From NCBI GenBank assembly GCA_039918235.1, contig JBDSHZ010000017.1, forward strand, positions 1 to 53,448: a stretch of 53,448 nt of DNA, written 5' to 3'. The notes under the pieces were generated by a model, which saw only the letters and a list, made by a program, of their open reading frames with translations, was not told the DNA's origin and did not search any database. This DNA comes from Pseudopedobacter sp039918235 (GTDB lineage: Bacteria; Bacteroidota; Bacteroidia; Sphingobacteriales; Sphingobacteriaceae). Shown here piece by piece: positions 41,774 through 49,471 of this stretch. The translations under genes and the position numbers were made by a program. Numbering within the stretch: position 1 is the first letter of the stretch; each line of letters starts with the position of its first letter.

Positions 41774-43300
41774 TTAATCTACATAACCTAATACTCCTGT
41801 CTCTGGTATATCTAATCCAGCAATTTCATCTGCTTCTTTACTACGTAATGGTACAATTTTATTCAGTAATTTAAAGAAAAAGTACATCACTACAAAAACA
41901 AATACTGCACAAGTAACTGTACCTATTAACTGAGCTATTAATTGGCTACTATCACCATAAAACAATCCAGTTACGTTGCCTTTAACACCATTCCAACCAT
42001 CACCATAAGTACCATCAGCAAATAAACCTAGCGAAATAACACCCCAAGCTCCATTTACACCATGCACAGCAAAAGCTCCTACTGGATCATCAATTTTTAA
42101 TTTTCTATCTAATAAATTAAAGGCAAATATTACCAATAAACCAGCAATTGCTCCAATGATAACGGCTGACAAAGAGGGCACAAAAGCACATGGTGCTGTA
42201 ATTGCAACTAAACCTGCCAACATACCATTTGCAATCATTCCCGGATCAGCTTTCTCACCTCTTATATACATATAATATAAAGCAGTTAAAGCACCTGCAC
42301 CTCCTGCCAACATGGTGTTGGTTGCTATTACACCTATTCTTAAATCGCTACCAGCTAAAGTAGAACCCGCGTTAAAGCCAAACCATCCAAAAGCTAAAAT
42401 AAATGTTCCAACCATAGCCATAGGTATATTATGCCCTGGTATAGTTTTAACCTCGCCGTTTTTACCATATTTTCCGTAGCGTGGTCCAATTACAATGGCA
42501 CCAGCTAAAGCAGCAACTCCACCTACCATGTGTACAACAGATGAACCAGCAAAATCAACATGACCATGACCAAAACCGAAGTTAGCACCTAATTGAGCTA
42601 ACCAGCCACCGCCCCAAACCCAGTTACCATATAATGGATAAACAATCATTGAGATGAAGAACCCATAAATAATAAAAGATTTAAGTGTCCATCTTTCAGC
42701 CATTGAACCAGTAGGACTGGTGGCAGTAGTATCCATAAATACCATTTGAAATAAAAAGAGTGTATATATACCAACATCATAGTATTTGCTACTTAAGAAA
42801 AATCCTGCCTTACCCCAAACACCAAAATCATGTCCGAAAAGATGTATTACATACTCTGAAGGGATTACACCTGCAGAACCACCTAATGCAGCTATGTTAA
42901 AGCCACCGCCAAACATTATTGCAAAACCAGAGATCCAGAATCCTAACATACCAATTGCGTAGATTAAGAAATTCATTGTCATGGTATGGGCAACATTTTT
43001 CTTTTGTGTAAAACCTGTTTCAACCATTGCAAATCCGGCTTGCATAAACATTACAAGAAAACCTGCAATTAAAGTCCACATTATGTTTATTGCAATTTTG
43101 TTATGCCCTGCTTGTTCACCTACTTCAGATAAAGTTGGGGAGCCAGCTGTAGCTGCAGCTACATCATTGATAGTTCCTGTTTTTGCACCAGCCGCATCTT
43201 GTGCAAAGGTAGAATATGGAATAGCTACACAACAGAACACTAAAAAAGCCATTAAGATAACGGCTTTAGTGAGTTTTTTTTGTTTTAAGTTTAGTTTCAT
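41774..43300 (-). CDS. amt: Ammonium transporter with signal peptide
   Basis: This is 508 residues from ATG 43300. The N-terminal 33 residues (ending STFAQ) are a cleavable signal peptide; the Amt core follows with about 11 membrane helices. Visible family motifs are TGFTQKKNVAHTM, DFAGSSVVHMVGG with the pore His, GWFGFNAGSTL and DDPVGAFAVHGVNGAWG with the second pore His. It conducts ammonium/ammonia into the cell. No glnK lies beside it, so nitrogen control through PII must come from elsewhere. The frame opens at 43357 but those 19 extra residues are Ile/Lys-rich and lack support. A 13-bp palindrome (43349-43361) is just upstream. A strong terminator follows. Confidence 0.94.
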   Translation of the reverse strand: MKLNLKQKKLTKAVILMAFLVFCCVAIPYSTFAQDAAGAKTGTINDVAAATAGSPTLSEVGEQAGHNKIAINIMWTLIAGFLVMFMQAGFAMVETGFTQKKNVAHTMTMNFLIYAIGMLGFWISGFAIMFGGGFNIAALGGSAGVIPSEYVIHLFGHDFGVWGKAGFFLSSKYYDVGIYTLFLFQMVFMDTTATSPTGSMAERWTLKSFIIYGFFISMIVYPLYGNWVWGGGWLAQLGANFGFGHGHVDFAGSSVVHMVGGVAALAGAIVIGPRYGKYGKNGEVKTIPGHNIPMAMVGTFILAFGWFGFNAGSTLAGSDLRIGVIATNTMLAGGAGALTALYYMYIRGEKADPGMIANGMLAGLVAITAPCAFVPSLSAVIIGAIAGLLVIFAFNLLDRKLKIDDPVGAFAVHGVNGAWGVISLGLFADGTYGDGWNGVKGNVTGLFYGDSSQLIAQLIGTVTCAVFVFVVMYFFFKLLNKIVPLRSKEADEIAGLDIPETGVLGYVD

Positions 43301-43609
43301 TTTAATAATTATTAGTTTAGGGTTAATTAAATAATTGCTTTCGTCTTTCAATATCATATTGAGACAAAAACAATACAGATTTATTTATTTTATTTATTAT
43401 TTTCATAAAACATGAAAAAATTAATAAAAAATCAAAAAAATACCATTAAAAAATAAAAACCTTATAAAAACATAATATTTTACCTCTTATTTTTTTAATA
43501 ATTTAAGATTATCATATATTTTTAATGATTAAAAATCACATAAAACATCTAATACTGACAAAAAACTTCCTAGAAAACATAATTAGATTAAAATTTTTTC
43601 TAAATAACA
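43301..43609. other. AT-rich upstream region of amt
   Basis: About 310 bp, very AT-rich, with runs of A and T. A 13-bp palindrome (CAATAT, C, ATATTG at 43349-43361) lies about 50 bp upstream of the amt start and could be a regulator site. No perfect -7 element is seen on the minus strand; the closest is TGTTTTTG near 43375. No open frame worth calling. Confidence 0.45.
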
Positions 43610-43638
43610 AGAAAAGCCCCCTAAATGGGAGCTTTTCT
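43610..43638 (-). terminator. Terminator of the DUF4783-nadC-plsY-M48 cluster
   Basis: AGAAAAGC at 43610-43617 pairs with GCTTTTCT at 43631-43638, with an inner CCC/GGG pair after one mismatch. It lies about 22 bp past the minus-strand stop at 43661, with T-rich sequence beyond. Confidence 0.75.
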
Positions 43639-43660
43639 TTATCATTATTTAAATAAAATT

Positions 43661-44470
43661 CTATTTAGCAGCGTAATACTTTTGCGCTTCGGGAAGATAC
43701 TTTTTAATATCATTGATTCTTGTGGCATCACTTGGGTGCGTACTTAAAAATTCTGGTGGTGCCTGTCCATTAGCTTGTGCAGCCATTCTTGTCCAAAAAT
43801 CTACAGCACTCTGAGGATTATAACCTGCCATAGCCATAAAAGTTAGCCCTAAACGATCTGCTTCAGATTCTTGCTTTCTTGAATTTGGCAATAAAACACC
43901 TGCTTGAGCACCAACTCCAAATATTTGGTTAAAAACACCCATACCTGCTTGAGAATTGGTCACTGCCCCACCTATAATAGAACCTAAACCTTGTGCAATC
44001 ATCTGATTTGAATATCTTTCATTAGAATGTTTGGCAATTGCATGCGCAATCTCATGTCCCATTACGGTAGCTAAACCTGCATCTGTTTGAGTCACTGGTA
44101 AAATCCCAGTATAAACTGCTACTTTTCCGCCTGGCATACACCATGCATTTACTTCTTTACTTTCTACCAAGTTAAATTCCCAATTAAAGCCCGCCAACTG
44201 ATCTGCATAGCCATTGGTATTCATGAATTTTGTAACTGCACTCTGAATACGGGCGCCTACTTCTTTTACTTTTCTACTTTGAGCAGTATTGTTCACCACT
44301 TTGGTAGATGGATCTTTTAAAAATTCATTGTAACTCTGTGCTGCCATTTGTTGCATCTCCGCATCACTTACTAAATTAGCTTGACGTCTTCCTGTTAAAG
44401 GAACTGTTGAACATGCTGCTAATAACACTGTAATTCCAATTACAGTGAACATCTTAAATTTTTTAATCAT
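43661..44470 (-). CDS. M48 family metalloprotease lipoprotein
   Basis: This is 269 residues. The lipobox LLAAC puts the lipidated Cys at residue 20. The zinc site is HEIAH at 139-143 with ESEADR at 201-206 supplying the other ligand, and the protein fits Oma1/LoiP/BepA-like peptidases (NAWCMPGGKVAVYTGIL is typical). It probably acts in envelope protein quality control. It is the last gene of a minus-strand run after plsY, separated by 5 bp, and is followed by a terminator. A role tied to phospholipid synthesis is not implied. Confidence 0.92.
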   Translation of the reverse strand: MIKKFKMFTVIGITVLLAACSTVPLTGRRQANLVSDAEMQQMAAQSYNEFLKDPSTKVVNNTAQSRKVKEVGARIQSAVTKFMNTNGYADQLAGFNWEFNLVESKEVNAWCMPGGKVAVYTGILPVTQTDAGLATVMGHEIAHAIAKHSNERYSNQMIAQGLGSIIGGAVTNSQAGMGVFNQIFGVGAQAGVLLPNSRKQESEADRLGLTFMAMAGYNPQSAVDFWTRMAAQANGQAPPEFLSTHPSDATRINDIKKYLPEAQKYYAAK

Positions 44471-44475
44471 AATTT

Positions 44476-45126
44476 TTATTGAACTGATTTCTTTTTAAAC
44501 AGATTCACTTTAGATTCTTTCCCTCTAAGTAGCCGTTCAATGTTTTTTTGATGGGTAACTAATATCAATACACAGATACACATTCCATAAATTACAATTG
44601 CCTTTACAGAAACTTGGTAAACAAATATTACGCTTAATGTAAATGTAAAACCCGCAGAAATGCTACTTAACGAAACATAACGGGTTAACAATAGAACTAC
44701 AACAAAGACAAGAACACATAGCAAAGCTGCTGGAAGGTGAACTGCCAAAATCATACCAAATAGCGTGGCAATACCTTTACCTCCTCTAAAACCTGCAAAT
44801 ACAGGAAAAAGATGTCCCATAACTGCTACTATCCCTAATGCCAATTGGTAGTTAACGTATTGTATAGAATGCTCTGGTCCGGTGACTGAAAGTCCAATAA
44901 AAAACGCAAGGTTGGTTGCAGTCCATCCTTTAAAAATATCAACCAGCATAACAGGTATGCCAGCTTTTTTTCCTAAAACTCTAAAAGTATTGGTTGCTCC
45001 GGCGTTCCCACTTCCATATTCTCTTACGTCAATACCATAAAAGGCTTGACCGATCCATACCGCAGAGGGTATTGAACCAAAAAGATAAGCTACCAATAAT
45101 GCCCCGATTGAGTAAACTGATATCAT
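44476..45126 (-). CDS. plsY: Glycerol-3-phosphate acyltransferase PlsY
   Basis: This is 216 residues with about five membrane helices. Family motifs are SIPSAVWIGQAFYGIDVREYGSGNAGATNTFRVLG near the N-terminus, HLFPVFAGFRGGKGIAT in the middle, and a cytoplasmic C-terminal ERLLRGKESKVN. PlsY acylates glycerol-3-phosphate with acyl-phosphate from PlsX. It starts 52 bp after nadC and ends 5 bp before the M48 gene, all on the minus strand. The ATG at 45126 is followed by a normal hydrophobic start. Confidence 0.95.
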   Translation of the reverse strand: MISVYSIGALLVAYLFGSIPSAVWIGQAFYGIDVREYGSGNAGATNTFRVLGKKAGIPVMLVDIFKGWTATNLAFFIGLSVTGPEHSIQYVNYQLALGIVAVMGHLFPVFAGFRGGKGIATLFGMILAVHLPAALLCVLVFVVVLLLTRYVSLSSISAGFTFTLSVIFVYQVSVKAIVIYGMCICVLILVTHQKNIERLLRGKESKVNLFKKKSVQ

Positions 45127-45178
45127 GTATCTTACCTAAATTAACTGCTTATTATCCAAAAGAATGATGCTTGTTTTT

Positions 45179-46024
45179 TTAAACTGTGGCTTTCAAACTC
45201 ATATCCATACTTTTAACAGAATGGGTAAGTGCGCCCATTGAGATATAATCTACTCCACATTTTGCGTAATGTAATGCATTTTCAGGAGTTATCCCTCCTG
45301 ATGCTTCAGTAATAAATCTACCATTAATTATTTTAACAGCTTCTCTCAATTCTTCAAATTTAAAATTATCGAGCAATATTCTATCAACTCCGCCAATATT
45401 TAAAACTTCTTCCAGCTCTTTTTTATTTCTCACTTCAATTTCTATCTGAATTTTCTTGTGAAGTTTATTTAAATATTCATGAGCCAAAGTAATCGCATTG
45501 GTAATTCCACCAGCATAATCTACATGGTTGTCTTTAATCAAGATCATATCATATAAACCGAAACGATGGTTTACACCTCCTCCAATTTTCACGGCTTCCT
45601 TTTCCAAAAACCTTATCCCAGGTGTAGTTTTGCGGGTGTCTAACACTTTTGTATTCGTTTCTGAAAGCTGAGTAGTGATTTCATGAGTTGTGGTGGCAAT
45701 CCCGCTCATCCTTTGCATGGTATTTAATACCAAACGTTCGGCAGTTAAAATAGATCTTGCGCTTCCACTTACGTAAAGTACAATGTCTCCGGGTTTAACA
45801 GCTGCACCATCATTGATCAATACCTCAACAATCAATGAATGATCTACAGCTTTAAAAATAGCCAGTGCAACAGTTACTCCAGCTATAATACCTGTATCTT
45901 TAATCAGCAGTTTTGCTTTTCCTTGTGCATTGGAAGATATGGTGGCTAATGAGGTATGATCACCCTCTCCAACATCTTCTTTTAAGGAATGGGAAATAAA
46001 TTCTTTTAGTGCGTCTTGATCCAA
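45179..46024 (-). CDS. nadC: Nicotinate-nucleotide pyrophosphorylase (quinolinate phosphoribosyltransferase)
   Basis: This is 281 residues of the NadC family: EDVGEGDHTS near the start, ERLVLNTMQRMSGIAT, the DTRKTTPGIRFLEKEAVKIGGGVNHRFGLYDMILIKDNH signature, EIEVRNKKEL and LLDNF. It turns quinolinate and PRPP into nicotinate mononucleotide in NAD synthesis. The start is TTG at 46024, giving MDQDALKEFISHSL, which fits the expected N-terminus; I see no better ATG. It follows the DUF4783 gene by 45 bp and precedes plsY. nadA and nadB are not in the window. Confidence 0.94.
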   Translation of the reverse strand: MDQDALKEFISHSLKEDVGEGDHTSLATISSNAQGKAKLLIKDTGIIAGVTVALAIFKAVDHSLIVEVLINDGAAVKPGDIVLYVSGSARSILTAERLVLNTMQRMSGIATTTHEITTQLSETNTKVLDTRKTTPGIRFLEKEAVKIGGGVNHRFGLYDMILIKDNHVDYAGGITNAITLAHEYLNKLHKKIQIEIEVRNKKELEEVLNIGGVDRILLDNFKFEELREAVKIINGRFITEASGGITPENALHYAKCGVDYISMGALTHSVKSMDMSLKATV

Positions 46025-46069
46025 AATATGTTCATTTAGAATTTCAAAAATATAAAATTTCTAAACTTA

Positions 46070-46456
46070 CTACTCTTTATTTTCTTCAATTTTGATCTGA
46101 GAGATATTAAAACTCCCATTTGCCGATTTCAGGTCAAAGCTAATTCTATAATTTCCTTTGGAAGAGTTTAAAATAATCACTCCAAATTTAAAATTTGGAT
46201 TGGAGGTAACTTTATGGATGACTTTTACGCTTACAGGAGGGTGCTTGGCAAAAAAATCTTTTAAAATCAGTTCAGACTGACTTGCAGAATAAATATCTTC
46301 CTGACCCAATACGGATAGTTCTACAGTTGAAGAGAAATATTTTGCAATCTCTTTAACATTTCCAGCTTTAAAAAAACCAGCTACATCATCAATCGTATCA
46401 AAAGCAAAAGTTACTTTGAACAGCAAAAGAAGAACAAGAGTAAATGAATATTTCAT
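46070..46456 (-). CDS. DUF4783 family protein
   Basis: This is 128 residues. A short signal peptide (about 1-18, ending VTFA) is followed by a small domain with FDTIDDVAGFFKAGNVKEIAKYF, LKDFFAKHPP and a strand-rich end (GNYRISFDLKSANGSFNISQIKIEE). This matches DUF4783, an NTF2-like fold limited to Bacteroidota; its function is unknown to me. It is first in the minus-strand run and faces gpmI across about 115 bp, which holds divergent promoters. It should be periplasmic. Confidence 0.8.
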   Translation of the reverse strand: MKYSFTLVLLLLFKVTFAFDTIDDVAGFFKAGNVKEIAKYFSSTVELSVLGQEDIYSASQSELILKDFFAKHPPVSVKVIHKVTSNPNFKFGVIILNSSKGNYRISFDLKSANGSFNISQIKIEENKE

Positions 46457-46558
46457 AATTTAAAATAAAATTACACAATAAAGCTCATAAATAATGCCAT
46501 AAACTAATTAAAATGTATTTAAAAACAAATGTTTTAATTTCTTCTCCATCATAAATTT

Positions 46559-46566
46559 TATATTTG
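46559..46566 (+). promoter_or_regulatory. Candidate -7 element of gpmI
   Basis: TATATTTG is a perfect match and lies 4 nt before the GTG start at 46571. No -33 TTG at the right spacing. Confidence 0.5.
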
Positions 46567-46570
46567 CATT

Positions 46571-48091
46571 GTGAAAGATAAAAAAGTTGCCTTATTAATT
46601 TTAGATGGTTGGGGATTTGGTAAAAACGATTCTTCTAATGCCATTCTTGCTGCAAATACTCCGTTTTTTGACAGCTGTTTACAGAAATATCCTAATTCTA
46701 AGCTAGAAGCTTCAGGTGAAGCTGTTGGTTTACCCGCCGGGCAGATGGGTAATTCAGAAGTTGGACATATGAACCTTGGTGCTGGAAGAGTAGTTTATCA
46801 AGAGTTGGGCAGGATTAACAATGCAGTAAAAACAGGAGAACTAAACAATAATAAAGCATTGCAAGACGCTTTTGTATACGCCAAAGAAAAAGGCAAAAAA
46901 GTTCATTTGATTGGCTTAGTTTCAGACGGTGGTGTGCATGCACATACGCTACACATCAAAGGTTTATGCGACGCCGCAAAAACTTTTGGTTTAGAGAAAG
47001 TTTATATACACGCTTTTACAGACGGTAGAGATACCGATCCAAATTCAGGTATAGGATATATTACCGATCTTAATAATTATTTAAAGCATTCAGTTGGAGA
47101 AGTAGTTTCTGCCGTGGGCAGGTATTATGCTATGGACCGCGATAACAGATGGGAAAGAGTGAAATTGGCTTATGACTTATTGGTAAAAGGTGAAGGAGAA
47201 AAAGTAAAAGATTTAGTAGAAGGATTAAGGAAATCTTATGCTGAAGGTATTACTGACGAATTTATAAAACCTTTGGTGAAAACGGATGATTCCGGAAATC
47301 CCATTGCCCTTATTGAAGAGGAAGATGTAGTAATCTGTTTTAATTTTAGAACAGATAGAGGCCGTGAAATTACGCTGGCGCTTACACAAAAAGAATTTCC
47401 GGAGCAAAACCTTAAGCCATTAAAGCTTCATTATCTTACCATGACTACCTATGATGAGACTTATAAAAATATTTCAGTTTTGTTCACTAAAGATGATTTA
47501 GTAAATACATTGGGAGAGGTTTTAGAACAACATCATAAAAATCAGATCAGAATTGCAGAGACTGAAAAATACCCACACGTAACATTTTTCTTTTCAGGCG
47601 GAAGAGAGAAAGAATTTATAAATGAGAAAAGAATCATGATTCCTTCTCCCAAAGTTGCTACTTATGATTTACAGCCAGAGATGAGTGCATCAGGAATTAG
47701 AGATGCAATTATTCCGGAACTGGAAAAGGGATGGCCTGATTTTGTTTGTTTAAACTTTGCCAATCCAGACATGGTTGGGCATACTGGGGTGTTTAATGCT
47801 GTGGTAAAAGCAGTAGAAACTGTGGATGCTTGTGCAAAAGCAGTGGTAGAAGCTGGTATTAAAAACGGTTATTCTTTCATCATCATTGCTGATCATGGTA
47901 ATGCTGATTTTATGATCAATGATGATGGTTCAGCAAATACAGCACATACTACTAATTTAGTCCCTTGCATTTTGATAGACGAAGATTACAAATCTATTAA
48001 AGATGGTAAATTAGGAGATATGGCACCAACAATCTTAAAAATAATGAATATTGAAGCTCCAAAAGAAATGGGAGGTGCAGTACTGATCTAA
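46571..48091 (+). CDS. gpmI: 2,3-bisphosphoglycerate-independent phosphoglycerate mutase
   Basis: This is 506 residues and interconverts 3- and 2-phosphoglycerate in glycolysis using two manganese ions. The metal and phospho-Ser sites are in place: D12 in LLILDGWGFG and S62 in GNSEVGHMNLGAGR. The later motifs FTDGRDTDPNSG, RYYAMDRDNRWER, FNFRTDRGRE, NFANPDMVGHTGV and IADHGNAD complete the family. The start is GTG 46571, directly after a -7 box, which suggests a leaderless mRNA. The stop overlaps the next ATG by one base (TAATG), so the downstream lipoprotein is coupled. Confidence 0.96.
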   Translation: MKDKKVALLILDGWGFGKNDSSNAILAANTPFFDSCLQKYPNSKLEASGEAVGLPAGQMGNSEVGHMNLGAGRVVYQELGRINNAVKTGELNNNKALQDAFVYAKEKGKKVHLIGLVSDGGVHAHTLHIKGLCDAAKTFGLEKVYIHAFTDGRDTDPNSGIGYITDLNNYLKHSVGEVVSAVGRYYAMDRDNRWERVKLAYDLLVKGEGEKVKDLVEGLRKSYAEGITDEFIKPLVKTDDSGNPIALIEEEDVVICFNFRTDRGREITLALTQKEFPEQNLKPLKLHYLTMTTYDETYKNISVLFTKDDLVNTLGEVLEQHHKNQIRIAETEKYPHVTFFFSGGREKEFINEKRIMIPSPKVATYDLQPEMSASGIRDAIIPELEKGWPDFVCLNFANPDMVGHTGVFNAVVKAVETVDACAKAVVEAGIKNGYSFIIIADHGNADFMINDDGSANTAHTTNLVPCILIDEDYKSIKDGKLGDMAPTILKIMNIEAPKEMGGAVLI

Positions 48092-48618
48092 TGCGAAATC
48101 TGATTAAAGCTGTTTTAATTTTGATGATTTTTTCTGGTTGCTTTTCAGCTGATAAAAAAAATGATCGTCGTAAAATTTATTTTTATGACCTGCAAACCTA
48201 TTTCACAAAAACAGCTGAAAAACTAAATCAAGAAAATCCAACCATCACTAAATCTGTAGCTAAGAATAAAATTACTGAAAAGCATACCCTAAAAGTGACC
48301 AATTGGAATACGGAACTAGCCTTATTTATTGAATCAGATATTAATAAAGGAGCTTGGAGAGATAGCTACAGCAAGGATTCTACTGCAACAAAAATTATTT
48401 ATACCGCCATCGATAATAATTTAAAAACCCGGAAAATAGAAATTTGGATGGATGAGGGGAAACCCAAAAAATTTACTGTCTATACTAAGGTTGATAACAT
48501 GCTTTATCATACTACGGAGGAACTGGAGTTTATTCCAGATTCTTCGTACAGCATCAAGAAGCATCAAAAAATATTGATCCTAGGATTAAATGACTACGAA
48601 ATAAAAGGACTGTTCTGA
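48091..48618 (+). CDS. Small lipoprotein of unknown function
   Basis: This is 175 residues with a lipobox ending at C17 (LMIFSGC). The mature part is charged and strand-rich with IYFYDLQTYFTKTAEKLNQ and a final SYSIKKHQKILILGLNDYEIKG. I recognise no named domain. It starts on the last base of the gpmI stop (TAATG), so it is translationally coupled to that gene. Its stop is directly against the stop of the convergent TPR gene with no base between. Function unknown; the coupling with gpmI is probably one of expression only. Confidence 0.78.
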   Translation: MRNLIKAVLILMIFSGCFSADKKNDRRKIYFYDLQTYFTKTAEKLNQENPTITKSVAKNKITEKHTLKVTNWNTELALFIESDINKGAWRDSYSKDSTATKIIYTAIDNNLKTRKIEIWMDEGKPKKFTVYTKVDNMLYHTTEELEFIPDSSYSIKKHQKILILGLNDYEIKGLF

Positions 48619-49239
48619 TTATTTAATATCAGCCAACAATTGTTTAGATTTATCAATCTGAGCAGCAATATCTCTTCTACTTCCATTTTCATCCAACACT
48701 TTTTGAAAATCTACTATAGAAGAGTTAATGGCAGTAACAGCGACTGGTTTGTTATAAATATTCTGAATTTTCTGCGATTTAAATATTCCATATTCCTGGT
48801 AGGCTAAACCCCTATTCTGATACAATTTCATATCTGAAGAATTCATATCTATTGCAGAAGAAAAGTCTTTAATAGCTCCAAGCAATAACTTTTCTCTTTC
48901 TGGAGATTTAAAATCTTTTATGGTGCCCGAATACAGAACTTTGGCTTTTCCCCGGTAATAATAGGCAGCAGTTTCAGTAGGTTTCATAGCCAGTAACTTA
49001 TCAAAAGCATCAATTGATTTCTTGTAATCAGCGGCATGATAGCTGGAATAGCCAATCAGCCATAAAGCATTCATGTTGCTATTGTCGGCATCATAAGCTT
49101 TAGTGAAATAATTAGAAGCTGTACTAAAATCCCCTCCCATCATTGCTTTTTGGCCCATCCGCTCAAAAGAAGATTGCGCTGATACTACATTGCTAGAAAG
49201 TGTAAATCCGATAAAAATTATTAATAATTGCTTTTTCAT
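48619..49239 (-). CDS. Secreted TPR protein
   Basis: This is 206 residues with a signal peptide of about 22 residues (ending VVSAQ). Tetratricopeptide helices follow: FERMGQKAMMGGDFSTASNYFTKAYDADNSN, ALWLIGYSSYHAADYKKSIDAFDKLLAMKP and AIDMNSSDMKLYQNRGLAYQEYG. It should be periplasmic. No enzymatic domain. It is a single gene on the minus strand, about 230 bp from the divergent lon start, and abuts the preceding convergent gene. It may be a scaffold or adaptor; the partner is unknown. Confidence 0.82.
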   Translation of the reverse strand: MKKQLLIIFIGFTLSSNVVSAQSSFERMGQKAMMGGDFSTASNYFTKAYDADNSNMNALWLIGYSSYHAADYKKSIDAFDKLLAMKPTETAAYYYRGKAKVLYSGTIKDFKSPEREKLLLGAIKDFSSAIDMNSSDMKLYQNRGLAYQEYGIFKSQKIQNIYNKPVAVTAINSSIVDFQKVLDENGSRRDIAAQIDKSKQLLADIK

Positions 49240-49471
49240 TCGCTATTCTTTGAATACTCCTTAAACTTCAAATTTAGTATTCGCTTTTTAAACGTAAGTA
49301 TTTTATTATTATTTCTTTTGCACACCTGACTTTATTTCATGAGAAAAATACTTTTCTGATGAAATTTAGACTTAAATTCAGAATTTAGCGCTAATTCATT
49401 GTATTGGCATAAAGCTTGCAAAATTCAAACAATATTTACATTCGCATTGTTTTCAGTATTTTTCTGTCAAT

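Noticed and set aside
43301..43357. Longer amt reading frame
   Set aside because: Nineteen extra residues precede a normal signal peptide that starts at ATG 43300.
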